A DNA stretch of 64,000 bases from Chenopodium formosanum. Lineage: Eukaryota > Streptophyta > Magnoliopsida > Caryophyllales > Amaranthaceae. Position numbers and translations under genes: made by a program. Positions 1 through 18,348 of the stretch are shown piece after piece. The DNA is taken from positions 46,314,303-46,378,302 of the forward strand of contig CM044856.1 in the NCBI GenBank assembly GCA_024500155.1, in the 5' to 3' direction. A model generated the notes under the pieces. It was not told the origin of the DNA, ran no database searches, and saw only the letters and a program-made list of their open reading frames with translations. Numbering within the stretch: position 1 is the stretch's first letter; every line of letters starts with the position of its first letter.

Positions 1-199
1 GGTATGGAGTTCTTCTCAGACCGGGTGAGGGTCCTCACCATCCGTTTTGCAAAACTCGCAAGATCCGGCTCGTCAGAAGTCAGATCTGCATCAAAAGTAG
101 TAATCTGTGAGAAAGAGGCAACGTAGTCGGCATTCATCCGTTGCCGGCTCCTGACCGACCCTTTAGAGGGATCAACCTTGGTCTTGATTCTCATAAAAT

Positions 200-1430
200 C
201 AAGTGGCCAAGGTATTTCAATCCGTCCCTTACCTTGGTTTCCGGATGAGTCTCTGGCTTCGGCTCCTACCCAGGCGTTGCTGCACCGGCTGCAACATTAG
301 GTGGCTCGCCACCCTTCGATGCCGTAGAGACATCCGGCGCTTTCTGCTGCAAGCGTTCCTTTCGCTCAGAATTCTCATGATTTGCCCCCAGTCGTTGGAC
401 GACCGGATTGGGCAGAAGATTGTTTCTGGGGAGGAGGGTCCTTTCTAGCGGCTTTCGCAGCCCGGAGTTTCCTCCTGATCGTCTCCTTGCCTTTTGAGCA
501 GCTTGGAGAAAGATCGTGGGATTTTCTTGACGGAATCCTGAGAAATAAGCAAAGGGTAAGTATACCCAACCGTAAAAAAAAAATAAAAAATGCAAACACA
601 TCAAGTCAGGCGGTCTTACCCGCCTTTTTTGGAGTCTTTGGCTTCGACGGATGCCTTCTTGGCAAGCGCAGCCTCTTTGCGCAGCAGCGCCGCAGACTTA
701 GCCGGAGTCTTCGCCGGGTGAACCATTCTCAGGGCGTCGTCTGCAAGAACAAGAATTTATGGTTAGAAAAAGTTATGGCAAGTTTGCAATAAAAATCAAA
801 TAATAATCATTCCGGATGAGAAGTATTCTACCCTTGGGAAACATTGTACTCAGCCCGCAGGCGGACAAGAAGCACCCGTCCTTGAAGAAGTCCGGATGGG
901 GAATCCAATTCTTGGGAACTATGATGTGAGTCCCATCCCCCATGGGCGCAGTTGTTGTTTCAAAAAATCCCGGCTCTATTATTTGCTCCCGGGCCTTAGT
1001 AGATAGCACCGGGAGAGGGCATTTCCGGCCTAGAAGAGCCGGCTCAGTGTATTGTACTGGCGCAGTGTCCGGTTGTGTCTTAAGGTGGGGGAAGAAATCA
1101 AGTAAAACTTGTCCTTCCACCCGGACCATTTGGACACTTTGTCCAAAGTCATCAAGTATTGGGGCAAGGTAGTCAGAGTATACCATGCCCCATGGCCGCC
1201 TGGGGCCTTGCTCAAGTAGTGCATATGAGCGAAGGCGGAAAAGCTGGGGTTTATATTTTGAAACTCGTAGGCGGCGATGTAACTAAGAATGTTCACCCAC
1301 GAATTGGGGGTGAGCTGCCAAACCCCTACATCGTACCCCTTAAGGATTTTCCTAATCTCGGGGTGGAGGGGGAACCGGTGGCCGGCTTCGAGAGGTGGAC
1401 ACGTGTCACAGGCCCCACGTGATATGCACG
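200..1430 (-). pseudogene. Broken antisense gene (aORF) of Tat element 1
   Basis: Homologous to the antisense genes at 32.2-34.9 kb and 61.9-63.4 kb. On the minus strand, exon 832-1430 encodes the conserved domain (WQLTPNSW, then HMHYLSKAPGG, LLGRKCPLP and the end CGLSTMFPK). A donor GTAGAA follows at 831, and the next exon is 620-740 between acceptor TTGCAG and donor GTAAG. A third exon starts at 537 after CTCAG and is rich in Lys, Arg and Pro. Intron positions agree with the two other copies. A frameshift near 1080 breaks the first exon and the N-terminal part is deleted. The domain resembles the Pfam family 'putative gypsy type transposon' (Transposase_28), found in antisense or extra ORFs of plant Tat elements. 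Its function is unknown. Confidence 0.7.
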
Positions 1431-1450
1431 TGCGACCTGTGAGGGGCAAA

Positions 1451-1926
1451 TGTTTAGGGTAAAAATACCCTAGACACGTGGACAAATGAGAGGAGGCCAC
1501 GTGTCGATCTCAGGATGGCCCATGTGGCTTAATATCCTCTTGACACTTGGCGCCCTCAGATACGTTTCAGAAATGGCGGCCTTCAAGGGCCCAAATCCCT
1601 AGAAGCACCATTTTACGGCGCATCCCACCGAAATTTAGGTCAAGTGACCTAGATAGGGGCACGTTCTCCAAGGACCCTATAAATAGGGAGATATTTCCCC
1701 ACTTTGGGGACACATTCAATCATTTATTACACCTGCATTCTCAAGAAATACCTGAGCTTGGAATCCAGGCAGATCCCCACCTAAATTTCCGTACTCTTTA
1801 TTCCCTTTCAAGTTACTAACTTGATCGTCGGAGGCGGAGCTCCAACCACCCGGAGTCTGCAGGTACAACTCAGCCGGATCAGACTTCGTGACGTAACTCT
1901 CCCAAGGGACAAAAACACCCAAAACA
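1451..1926 (+). repeat. 3' LTR of Tat element 1
   Basis: Begins TGTTTAGGG and ends CCCAAAACA, the ends shared by all Tat LTRs in the window. It contains the conserved promoter CCCTATAAATAGGGAGATA near 1675-1693. CACGTG palindromes lie at about 1475 and 1499, with others just upstream. It is 476 bp long, against 491-494 bp for the others. Confidence 0.9.
1675..1693 (+). promoter_or_regulatory. LTR TATA box (Tat element 1)
   Basis: CCCTATAAATAGGGAGATA is conserved at the same place in every Tat LTR here (22979 plus strand; about 31480, 42148, 61118 and 63757 on the minus strand). It is the likely core promoter of the retroelement RNA. Confidence 0.7.
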
Positions 1927-1931
1927 GATAG

Positions 1932-2604
1932 GATCATTCTTATAACCTTCTTTCAATACCACATACGCCCAGATTGTTTCAATCCATGAAGAGATTTGTT
2001 CAATTTAATACAGAATTGTTCCCGAGAACTACTTCTGGCAGTTTGAAACCTTCTTGGAGCTTCATGTAAATGTCATTATCCAGTGGGCCATATAAATAAG
2101 CTGTGATTACATCCATCAAACGTAAGTCAAGTCCTTCTCTTATTGCCAGACTAATAAAAAATCTAAAAGTAGTTGCATCCACTACAGGAGAATATGTCTC
2201 CTCATAATCAATACCAGGATTTGTGAGAATCCTTGTGCAACTAAGCGTGCCTTATATCTTACAACTTCACCCTTTTCATTTCTCTTTCGCACAAAGACCC
2301 ATTTATATCCCACTGGCTTTACACCTTCGGGTGTACAAACTATAGGTCCGAATACTTCTTTTTTTCCAAGAGATTTTAATTCTGCTGCAATTGCTTCTTT
2401 CCATTTTGGCCAATCATTTCTTTGTCTACATTCTTCAATGGATTTTAGTTCATGATCCTCATTATTATCCATAACATCTAATGCTACATTGCATGCAAAA
2501 ACATCATCGATGTCGATTTGATTTCGGTTCCATGTAATTCCAGACATGATATAATTTGTTGAAATTTCTTCATTATCAGGTACTTGAATTTCTTCTTGTA
2601 TCAT
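1932..2604 (-). pseudogene. Copia reverse transcriptase remnant
   Basis: The minus strand encodes WPKWKEAIAAELKSLGKKEVF, then PVGYKWVFVRKRNEKGEVVRYKARLVAQGFSQ, a frameshift near 2185, then LAIREGLDLRLMDVITAYLYG and IYMKLQEGFKLPE. It continues to LHGLKQSGRMWY close to the Tat insertion. These are the first palm and finger blocks of copia RT. The catalytic YVDD block lies beyond the insertion and is not in the window. Confidence 0.8.
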
Positions 2605-2654
2605 GTCTAAAGTCTCTTATGGAGATCCTTCGGAAATTGTTTCTTCAATTTGAC

Positions 2655-3100
2655 CATCATCAATCAATGCTCCTTTTCTTTTCTGAGGATTTTTATCTTT
2701 GGAACCTATTGGTCTTCCACGTTTCTGACGTGGTTTAGACTCATTAGCAAATTTATTTTGTCCTTCCGGGACATCTATTTTAAATGGAGCATTTACTGCT
2801 GAAATATGCATCATCAATCAATACTCCTTTTCTTTTTCGAGGATTCTTATCTTTGGAACCTATTGGTCTTCCACGTTTCTGACGTGGTTTAGACTCATTA
2901 GCAAATTTATTTTGTCCTTCCGGACATCTATTTTAAATGGAGCATTTAGTGCTGGAATATGCATCATCAATCAATGCTCCTTTTCTTTTCCGAGGATTCT
3001 TATCTTTGGAACCTATTAGTCTTCCACGTTTCTGACGTGGTTTAGACTCATTAGCAAATTTATTTTGTCCTTTCGGGACATCTATTTTAAATGGAGCATT
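2655..3100 (-). repeat. Three-copy 153-154 bp tandem repeat in copia linker
   Basis: Units begin with CATCATCAATCAAT at 2655, 2809 and 2962; the last ends near 3100. The minus strand of a unit encodes a basic stretch (KPRQKRGRPIGSKDKNPQKRK) that is normally single in the integrase-RT linker of copia proteins. The three units are about 95% alike by eye. Confidence 0.85.
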
Positions 3101-4327
3101 GACTTGATCACTCTTCTTGGGTCAGGCAATTGATTCGCTAAACTTTGCAAATGAATTATCTTTTGAACTTCCAGTTCACATTGTTTAGTTCGAGGATCAA
3201 GATAGGATAATGATAATTCATTCCATTTAATTTCCTTTCCCAGCTCTCTCTTTTCTCCCCCTAATGTTGGGTAAGGTGACTCGTTAAAATGACAATCTGC
3301 ATAACGAGCCGTAAATAAATCCCCTGTTGTAGGCTCAAGATAATTAATTATTGACGGGGATTCAAACCCAACATATATCCCCAACTTCCTTTGAGGACCC
3401 ATCTTATAGCGTTGTGGTGGAGCTATTGGAACATAAACCGCACATTAAAAAATTCTTAGATGGGAAATATTTGGTTCCTGACCATAAACCAATTGTAATG
3501 GGGAGAACTTGTGATAACTTGTTGGCCTAATGCGAATTAGTGCCGCTGCATGTAATATAGCATGTCCCTAAGCAGAAATTGGGAGATTGGATTTCATAAG
3601 CAATGGTCTAGCAATTAACTGAATACGTTTTATTAATGACTATGCCATACCGTTTTGTGTATGAACATGTGCTACAGGATGTTTGACATTTATCCCAATG
3701 GACATGCAATAATCATTAAAAGCCGAATAGTCTTAATGAGAGTATCTGGGAAATGTGCCCGTAACTTAATCAATTGGGCAAGTAATCTCACAAACGCCAA
3801 GTTACGAGTTGATAACAAAGACACATGTGACCATTTAGTTGATGCATTAATTAAAACCATAAAATATCTAAATGGTTCACTTGGGGGATGTATGGGCCCA
3901 CAAATATCTCCTTGTATACGTTCCAGAAAACTAATTGATTCAAAATTAATTTTAGCCAGTGATGGGCGAATAATCAACTTGCCTTATGATGAAAAATTAT
4001 TATGAAGAATCTGTTGGCTCTTCAAAGAATGTCCACATGAATTCGTAATTATTTTTTGCATCATTATTGAAACGGGATAGCCTAACCGGTCATGCCAAAC
4101 AACAAAATTATTGTAAACTTCTTGTTTACTATAGCATGAGCTTCAATAACATTGATTTTTGTGTAGTACAAACCACTTGATAATGTAGGTAGTTTCTCCA
4201 AAACATGTTTTAAGCCTTGAGTTATATTTGTGATTTGAAGGAATTCGTTATTTTCTTCATTGATTGTCTCAATATGATAACCATTGTTGCGAATATCCTT
4301 AAAACTTAATAAATTTCTTTGAGACAA
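3082..4327 (-). pseudogene. Copia integrase region remnant
   Basis: 3690-3977 encodes an integrase core fragment (ERIQGDICGPIHPPSEPFRYFMV, first catalytic Asp in GDICGP, then INASTKWSHVSLLSTRN). 4082-4327 is the upstream protease to pre-integrase region. 3082-3402 is the conserved stretch after the core (GPQRKLGIYVGFESPSIINYLEP, DLFTARYADCHFNE). These are standard copia polyprotein parts in the right order, but they are in different frames with stops between them, so this is not functional. Confidence 0.75.
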
Positions 4328-4759
4328 TGGGGAGTATAAAACATCAATTATTTTAATTTTAGTTCATCAAGACAATTTTATAGTGGCTCTACCGGAGCCC
4401 TCAATGATATTTGTACTACACGATATGTTACTCACATTAATCCTTTTCATCATCAAATGAGAGAAATATTTTTTTATTTTTAAGTATTGTATGAGTAGTT
4501 GCACTATCAGCAAGACATAATTCTTCACCATTCATAGCAAATTGAACTTGAGTAATACCCATGTTCTTCATGAAATAAAATACATGTCAAAATATTAAGC
4601 ATAAAAATAAAGATGATAAAATAAATAAATCAATAAAAACACCCAAATAATTCATAAATTCATAAAGCATATAAAGTCCTTATTACAACCATAGAAATTA
4701 ACATAAGTAAATAACTAGATAAAGTCTAATACTTAAAGTTGACACAAAATAATATAAAT

Positions 4760-5804
4760 TTAATTATTCCCTTTCGGGGCATTGAAGAAATCACTAACTT
4801 CTAAATGAGTTGTATTGCCAAAATCAAAATTATTCCCTTCCGGGGAAGTAAGGAAATTAGCAACATCGAAATGATTTGCATTGCCAAAATCAAAATCACC
4901 TTCACCATCTTCAAGAACAAGATTTGCCTCAACTTTCTTTCCTTTCTTCAATGATTCTTGGTAAAGTTCACAAGATGCTTTGGAGTTCTACAAACCCGAG
5001 ACCAATGACCTTTTCCTCAACAACGGTAACATATATTGGTATCACTTTTCTCTTTATCATCCATACGTTGCCACTTCTGGTGGGAATGTGAGTTTGTGAA
5101 ATGACCTCCACGACCTCTACCATATCCACTAAAACCACGCCCACGACCGCGACCACGCCATTGGCCACGACAGCGATCACGACCTCTACCTCGACCACTA
5201 CTGCTGGAATGGTCTCTGTTTTTAGTTTCTTTCCTGTTATGGGTTGTCACATTCGTTTCAGGGAATGGAGTAGAGCAGGGAGTAGAGCCAGTAGGACGTG
5301 ATTCATGATTTTTCATTTACAGCTTGTTATTTTGTTCAGCCACAAGAAGACAAGATATTAATTCAGAATATTTTTTAAAACTTTTTTTTCTATATTGTGG
5401 CTGTACGACAATATTATTAGCATGGAAAGTGGGAAGTTATTTTAAACATAGCTGAGTTATATTCACTAACAGATTTAAAATCTTGCAATCTCAAATTCAA
5501 CCATTCATAACGAGCTCTAGGGAGTATCACTGTTTTGTTGGTGGTCATACCTTTCCTTTAGATTACTCCATAGGATTTGTGGTTCTTTCATAGTTAAATA
5601 TTCATTTTTGAGCCCTTCATGGAGGTGATGGCGAAGGAAAATCATGGCTTTAGCCTTATCTTGAGGTGTTGCCTTATTAGCCTCTTTGATTGTTTCACCA
5701 TGCCCTTTAGCATCTAGGTGTATTTCAACATCTAACACCCATGATAAATAATTCTTTCCAATAATATCAAGGGCCACAAATTCAAGCTTGGCAAGGTTCA
5801 ACAT
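4760..5804 (-). pseudogene. Copia gag remnant
   Basis: Starts at 5804 with MLNLAKLEFVALDIIGKNYL and SWVLDVEIHLD, the usual N-terminus of copia gag of the UBN2/DUF4219 kind, followed by a helical capsid region (IFLRHHLHEGLK, LWSNLKERYDHQQ). Downstream, 5017-5316 is an Arg-Gly-rich tract (RGRGRDRCRGQWRGRGRGRG) leading to a CCHC zinc knuckle beginning CYRC near 5017; the knuckle continues in another frame. The piece to 4760 is acidic, with repeated FDFGN/NHFDV phrases. Frameshifts separate these parts, so no intact capsid protein can be made. The product would have packaged element RNA. Confidence 0.75.
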
Positions 5805-6476
5805 TTTTCACTATACAAAATATTGTTCAAAATTAGATCTCATAAAATATCAAACATATACATGTCAAAATATAATATTTGATAATAAAAGTGTATACAA
5901 ATAAAATAAGGATAATACTTAAAAATAAGGATAAAAACATGAAATAATAAGATAAAATACTACTGTATATTATGAAACTTGTACAGATATATTCGAATAA
6001 CACAATTATAGCAAAATTCAATTTTATGCATACATATATAAGTTGTACCGAAATATCATATTAACACAATTATAGCAAAACTTATAATTTCAGATATCAA
6101 TATTGGATAGAGAATTATCTAGGAAAAAGTATGTATGAGAATAATATATTCATGAATCATATGCTTAAACACCCAAAGTCATGAAAATGGTCGTCAATTC
6201 CAAGAGTAAACACTATATACTACTGACATATAAGAACTATAAAGCTAATGCTGATAAACTTTATCAAAGACAATGACATCATGATATAAAACAATTCCTA
6301 GCATCATATGATACATGTCAGAAGCAAACCACTATATCAAATTAACATTATACTATAGTTTTATATACAAGGGGTCGTAAGTGTAACAATGAGTACCTTT
6401 GGAATTTTTTTCTTGGCTACTATGCTTACGGAGTGATCAATGTAATAGTTTCGTTTAGAGTATGGTGCTGATAACG

Positions 6477-6845
6477 TGTTAAATATGGAAGAGAAAATAT
6501 AGAGAGATGAGGGAAGATTGTTACGTTATATTTCATATTCCATCTAGTACGGGATATATATACATGTACATTACCTAGGGTTCCATCGATGGATAAGACC
6601 AAATACCCAACTATAGAGTATTCTAGTAGTACATGGGATAATAGTCATCCATATTTAGATATTTTCATGTATATATATATATATCAATGGATCACAATGA
6701 CGTATTGATGTTTGCGTATAGGATCTTTATAGATTCCAAAAACTGAACATAAGAGTACTGTGAATATAATACTATATGGATAAATAACTAAGGTAAATTA
6801 TGAGGATATTATTTGATTTGTAGTGGTTTCATGTACTCGTATCAA
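6477..6845 (-). repeat. Probable 5' LTR of the minus-strand copia element
   Basis: On the plus strand it begins TGTTAAATATGG next to the PBS-like sequence (6464-6476). A CA end near 6844, before the T-tract at 6847-6861, is my guess for the outer border. The other LTR is not visible, so this end is uncertain. Confidence 0.45.
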
Positions 6846-7045
6846 TTTTTTTTTTTTTTTGGTCTAATATGAATTTATATATATCAAGACTCAAAAAATG
6901 CATTAAAACTTATGCAAATGGGATCTATAGAAACGGAGGTAGTAGAACCCAATAAGCCAACAGTATAGCATAGTACTACCCTTGTCCTGCATAGCATCCT
7001 AATTTTGAAGGATATAAAAGTAACACTTTTTCCCTCTGTCTTTAA

Positions 7046-7352
7046 GAGCATCTTCAATGACAAACTACAAGGCTTTGTAGCTTGCTTTTCCAAATCAGTA
7101 TTTAAGCTACAACACTTTTTAGCAATAAAGTATTCCAATAATAAGCTGCAACATCTTGTAATTTGCATAAAATAATTTTTTTTTTTTTTTAAAAATAAAT
7201 AATTGTACACATGTAACAATATGAATAGAGTTTGTTTGGACTACAGTAGCTTGCATGTTGCTCAATTTTTTGTTCTCCAATGGTAAGTATGTAGCTAGAT
7301 ATTTTATTTTAATTGCAAGCAAATCCTTACAATTAAACCATCGGAGATGCTC
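7046..7352. mobile_element. Tourist-like (PIF/Harbinger) MITE
   Basis: About 307 bp with imperfect terminal inverted repeats: GAGCATCTTCAATG at the left, and the reverse complement of GAGCATCTCCGATG at the right. It is flanked by the 3-bp direct repeat TAA (7043-7045 and 7353-7355), typical of PIF/Harbinger insertions. It has no coding capacity and is AT-rich. Confidence 0.7.
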
Positions 7353-7451
7353 TAAGGTGCACCCAAAATAATTTTCTATTTATTTAATAATTTTTACTCA
7401 TTAAAAAAAAAGTATATCAACTGAACAAAAAACCAACCTTTGGGTGCACCT
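7353..7451. repeat. Short palindromic element beside the MITE
   Basis: AAGGTGCACCCAAA (7354-7367) and its exact inverse TTTGGGTGCACCTT (7438-7451) enclose about 70 bp of A/T-rich DNA. This could be a second tiny MITE or a hairpin; no clear target duplication is seen. Confidence 0.55.
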
Positions 7452-8476
7452 TGCTCTATTTTCACCTAGCTGTATATAAAAGATGTTGCTTTGTGCTTCT
7501 GTCCTTTAGAGATTGCATTCCCATTTTCTTATTACGAGTTGTGTTGAATAATAGGTTGGCGCATGTTAAGTAGTATACTCCATTGTAGAGAAATGGATCA
7601 CAAGAGGGACAGAGATTTGCTCCTCGAATCCTAAATGACACACTATTCTTGTTCTTTGCTAAGTAGATTGACAAGTCAATTTGCCTTTATCCTCGGATAA
7701 GTGTGGAATTTTGGTAGGAACGTGAAACCTATATAGTAAAAACATAAAAGTCATGCTATCTTTGTTTTCATTTAAATGTATCACTTATGTGTCAAGACAC
7801 AGCTTTGACCATTAATTACTTAATTGTATGTTAGAAAAAGTTATTAAAAGATGAAATTACTTACACAGAAATTTGTAATTTATCCAACAACTTATTACAC
7901 AGTGACATTTATATTTTATTTATAATAAAAAAGGGGCACTGTAAGGAAATAACCTAAAATTTGAAAGGGAAAAGTTGAAGTAGGAAGGAGATAGCATGAG
8001 AACCGAAAAAGGAAATTATCAAAGAAAAAGGAAGATAAAGTGATTATTTTTAATTTTCTTCAATGATTAATAATACCTTGCTTTTTATAATTGTGTCACA
8101 ATTTTGGAAAGTGTATCCAATTTTGAAAAAGTGAGGATGCTAATTTTTTAAAATAAATTTTCCATTAAATACCATGTACTTGATAACATTATTCGTGTAA
8201 TAGTAGAAATTTAAACTTATCCTAATGATCTTTAAAGTTAGGGATAAAGATTGTGTTGGAATATATCTGTAAGTGTATAAAATCAAGATAGCCAAATGTG
8301 AGACGTTTTTGACGGCCATCATGGTGATCGTACCTAAACTTTATTAGGCAAACTGTTAAACCAAGAAACAACCATAAAGTTTTGTTCAACTGTAGGTTTA
8401 AATTTTTTATCTAATTTATTTATTGTGCTACTAATTGAGCTAATTTGTTCCTTTTTACTCATCTTGAGCCTTGCAG
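7452..8476. other. AT-rich non-coding DNA before the first visible Ca2+-ATPase exon
   Basis: No reading frame, repeat or transposon end is recognised. It ends in an intron acceptor (TTGCAG at 8471-8476), so at least its right part should be intron 1. I searched it for the missing N-terminal exon (start codon followed by a basic, aromatic calmodulin-binding stretch) and found none. Confidence 0.6.
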
Positions 8477-15250
<6,774 letters not shown>

Positions 15251-16011
15251 AACACTTGATTGGTGCCAGTTGAGGTTGAAGAAGACAATTTTGTAGATTA
15301 CTGCTTCCAGTCCGTCAAGAGCTTCTGCAGCCTCCACTGTCTGACACAATGATCTGTGCAGATTGCAAGTTCCGACTTGATGATTGATTGAACATCTGAT
15401 GAATATTTGTGCATCCTCCCATTGATGAGGGTAATTTTGCAAGTTCTTAATTCACTCTACTCGCAGATTACTCCTGTCAATTCTCGAAAATGGTGGAATT
15501 TGATGGCTTGCTGAATTGATTGATAAAATCTGAGACATACTGAAAATTGTTGCGCATATTATTAGATTTTACTAGGCAACTAGAACATGTTTACACCAAC
15601 TGTTTCTTATGCAACTGTTTCTTATGCATTGATGACGTGCTGTAGTTTACATATTGTGGTCATTCTAAGGCAATTTCTAGACCGCATATTCATGTATCTA
15701 TTCTGTGTTGGATCAAAAATGCAATATATTCCAGATTCAGATCCGCAGTTCTTTGTTCTTCTCAGTTACTAGTCTAGTATTATTGTTACGAGGAATAGAG
15801 AGAACGAAGCCAAATGATGCTCTTTTGCTTTCTTCCTCTTGCCATAATATGGGTTACTGGGCTACTAGTCCAAATAATGCTCTTTAGCAAGATTGCATTT
15901 TCCAAGTGCACTTCTAGACATCTTCTCAAGAGCAAACATTGCCGATAATATATATTTGGAATTCTTTAAATGATTTTCATAAGCCGGATGCATAAGCTCG
16001 GTGTGTTAAGG
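15251..16011 (+). other. Ca2+-ATPase 3' UTR and downstream spacer
   Basis: Follows the TGA stop. Several AATAAA-like variants occur but none clearly marks the poly(A) site. No gene or element seen until the LTR end at 16012. Confidence 0.6.
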
Positions 16012-17604
16012 TGACAAGGGATAAAACTAGGTCGTTGGTAACTAAGTTTCCTGATCAAAACAAAATTTATAGAACCAAACCCAACCCTAGGTATAGGGAT
16101 AAATTCGGGTCGAACCCAAGGGAATGTGGTATTTACTAAGGTCTCAAGCTAAGCTATGCCGAAGCCTAAATGAGGGTTGGTCTAGCAAACCTAATGATGC
16201 AATTAAATGAATACAAGAATGATATAAAAGGATGCAAGGGAGTCGGGATCTACATGCACTCATGATAATCACACTAATTTAGAAAGAAATCGATCAAATA
16301 TACAATGCGAGGGAAAGCAACAAATGTAGTCAAAATCGCTCAAAGAGCTATTTCCTAGGGTCAAGCTAGATGTCTCTACAAATAACTTCAAAGGAAAATC
16401 GCAAATTAAGATCAATCGATAATAATAGCTTCTAAATCAATTTTTCGTGTCATTGAAACCTATTATGCAATCTAGCATGATAATTAAGGTTGATCACTCC
16501 TCGAGATATCAAACACATGCACAAATTTCACCAACCAATTTAATCACAATGATGACCAATCAAAATCCCCCAATTAACCATGAATTATCACTCATACATG
16601 CTTCACCCTATCCCTAACAAGTAATCTACTCACTACACATTGCAAATTTGAACAACAAAACTAATCTAATCACAAATTTAATCATCAACATAGTAATCAA
16701 AATATGCTCAAACTTATCAAAAATCAAATCAAACAAATAACAAGTAATTCAATCATAATCAAGAATCAAACATGAAATTGCATTAAAGAGTAAAGAATTC
16801 TTACAAAACTGTTATCAAAACCAAAGAGGAAGAAGATTGAAAGTGGCACTCATCAACATCACCAAGTTTCTCTCTCTACAATCTAAGAACAAGTCTCCAA
16901 AATCAAGAGCTTCTCTCTCTAAAATTCTAAGTCTAATTCAATTCTAATGTAAACTAATGTAATTCTATCTCTATAAATGAAGGAATTCTATATATAGTAA
17001 ACATAACTAAGGAGAAGTTAGTTATACGTCCTAAAGAAACCTCAATTGGTGCGGCCTCTCATCCCTAAGTGCGTCCGCAACAAAATGGGCACGGAATAGG
17101 GGAGAGAGAGTTGCGCGGCCGCTCCTGGCCTGGCATCTGCGTGGCCGCTCCTGGCTTGGCATCTGCGCGGCCGCTCCTCTCTCGCGCACGGCCGCGCTTG
17201 GGAGCAAGGGAAATTTTCTTCATGCGCTCGATGATGCTCCCGTGCGTTCCACATGATGCATGTTGTGGAGGTAGTCACTTGAGGCCTTTACGGTGGGTTC
17301 AACACCGTCTTTAATGTCCACGAGGCATGAGAGCGCGGCCTTGAAGACTTGACTCTTGCACTCCAACACCTTTGAGCTTCAAGAGGAAGAACCGGGATGC
17401 ATCCTAAGCCTGGTATGCCTTGAGAGAACGTCATTGAGCTTCTTGAACATCACCATATTCCTAAAATCAAAGAAAAGCAAATATGTGAAGGAGAAAATGC
17501 AAAATAAACTAAGAAACCAAGAAAATAAGGAAACAACTAAAGAAAATGCAAAATAGAGAAATTACAAGTGAAGCTAAAGAAAAAGGAGTAAAAAGAGATG
17601 TAAA
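16012..17604 (-). mobile_element. Partial Athila/Tekay-like long LTR (copy 1)
   Basis: On the minus strand it ends CCCTTGTCA at 16012, the same terminus as the complete copy at 46774-49266. It shares with that copy and the one at 24.1-25.1 kb a diverged tract including a GGTTCGACCC block, a GTGAGTAGT block and GAAGCATGTATGAGTGAT. The part nearest 17.5 kb is A-rich, matching the T-rich 5' part of the full copy in inverse. The far end is cut by the copia LTR at 17605. No coding sequence. Assignment to Athila/Tekay-type elements rests on the LTR ends and is tentative. Confidence 0.6.
17113..17190. repeat. 26-bp GC-rich tandem repeat
   Basis: Units start at 17113, 17139 and 17165 (GCGCGGCCGCTCCTGG, then CTTGGCATCT-like); the third diverges after 15 bases. 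A strikingly GC-rich patch in AT-rich DNA. Confidence 0.85.
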
Positions 17605-18348
17605 TGAAGGAATTATGTCTTCGTCGTGTGCAATTACTAGATATATAAATGGACCAAATTATGGAGATAATTAAGTTCGTACATTTGGGTCGTCGTTATA
17701 TCATAGCTAGAGGTACTAACAATCTTTTGGCTAGTAAAATAGGCCAAAGCCCAATTGGACCGATCCTATAAGGTCACACAAAGGGCCTAGATTGAGAATT
17801 AGAGGACGAGGCCCATCATGGGACTCATCACTCAGGGTGGCCGGCTATAGTGAGGATTAAAGGGGTTTTTGGGCTTCGTGACTTAGTCTAATTATAATGG
17901 GATTATAAATAGACTAAGTGCCTAGGGTTTTCACATATTGAGTTCAGTGATCAGTTTGATCAAACTCGAATTAGCAAACACGAAGCCAACCCTCTCAAAC
18001 TCCTCTTTCTCTCACGGCTCTCCCCTCCTCCTCGGCGCCAATGGTGGTTTAAGGTGGTGGTGGTTTGTGTGGTGGTCGGTTGTCCAGTAAAGGTGGTGAT
18101 CGTGGTTCTTCCTATCACTCGACCAATCTAGTATTGTTGGACGGCTCATTCGAATCCCGTGGACCAAGCAGAGGAGCAACGCTTGGAGCTCTATTCTTTC
18201 CCTGATTTGCATGTCAAATAGCTTCGTAGAATTCACGCTTCAAAGGTATACTTATGTTCCTTTTGTGTTATGCATGTGATCTTGGGATTAGGTGCTTTAT
18301 GAATATGAATCAAGTTTTTCGGCATTATAGTACCTATAGACTCCTACA
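17605..18348 (+). repeat. LTR of copia A
   Basis: 744 bp. Same family as the solo LTR at 43760-44548 (start TGAAGGAGTTGTGTCTTCG, end TCCCTACA) and the partial copy at 21583-22133. It has GGATTATAAATAGACTAAG (about 17900) as a probable TATA region. Confidence 0.85.

Larger units (their letters stand above)
1..1926 (+). mobile_element. Tat-lineage Ty3/gypsy element 1, 3' end only
   Basis: The 3' end of a plus-strand Tat retrotransposon: part of its antisense gene (minus strand), a polypurine tract (1441-1450, GAGGGGCAAA) and the 3' LTR (1451-1926). The gag-pol part lies left of the window. It matches the complete element at 31219-42377 in LTR ends, antisense gene and polypurine tract. About 1 kb present there between LTR and the conserved antisense domain is missing here, so the LTR abuts that domain. 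The sequence right of the LTR is reverse transcriptase of a minus-strand copia element, so this copy inserted into it; a GATAG duplication (1927-1931) would be expected at the unseen left end. Confidence 0.85.
1927..6845 (-). mobile_element. Degenerate Ty1/copia element, minus strand
   Basis: From right to left on the minus strand: LTR (from 6477), PBS-like CGTTATCAGCACC, gag with RGG tract and zinc knuckle, pre-integrase region, integrase core, linker, and RT. This gag-PR-IN-RT order is that of Ty1/copia. RT runs straight into the Tat LTR boundary at 1926, so the RNase H and 3' LTR should lie left of the window beyond that insert. Many stops and frameshifts show it is old. Confidence 0.85.

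Noticed and set aside
5101..5301. Thr-rich frame on the plus strand
   Set aside because: Shadow of the Arg-Gly-rich copia gag tract on the other strand.
6846..8476. Searched for exon 1 of the Ca2+-ATPase and for a promoter
   Set aside because: No frame with the expected basic/aromatic calmodulin-binding stretch and no convincing TATA with start codon was found.
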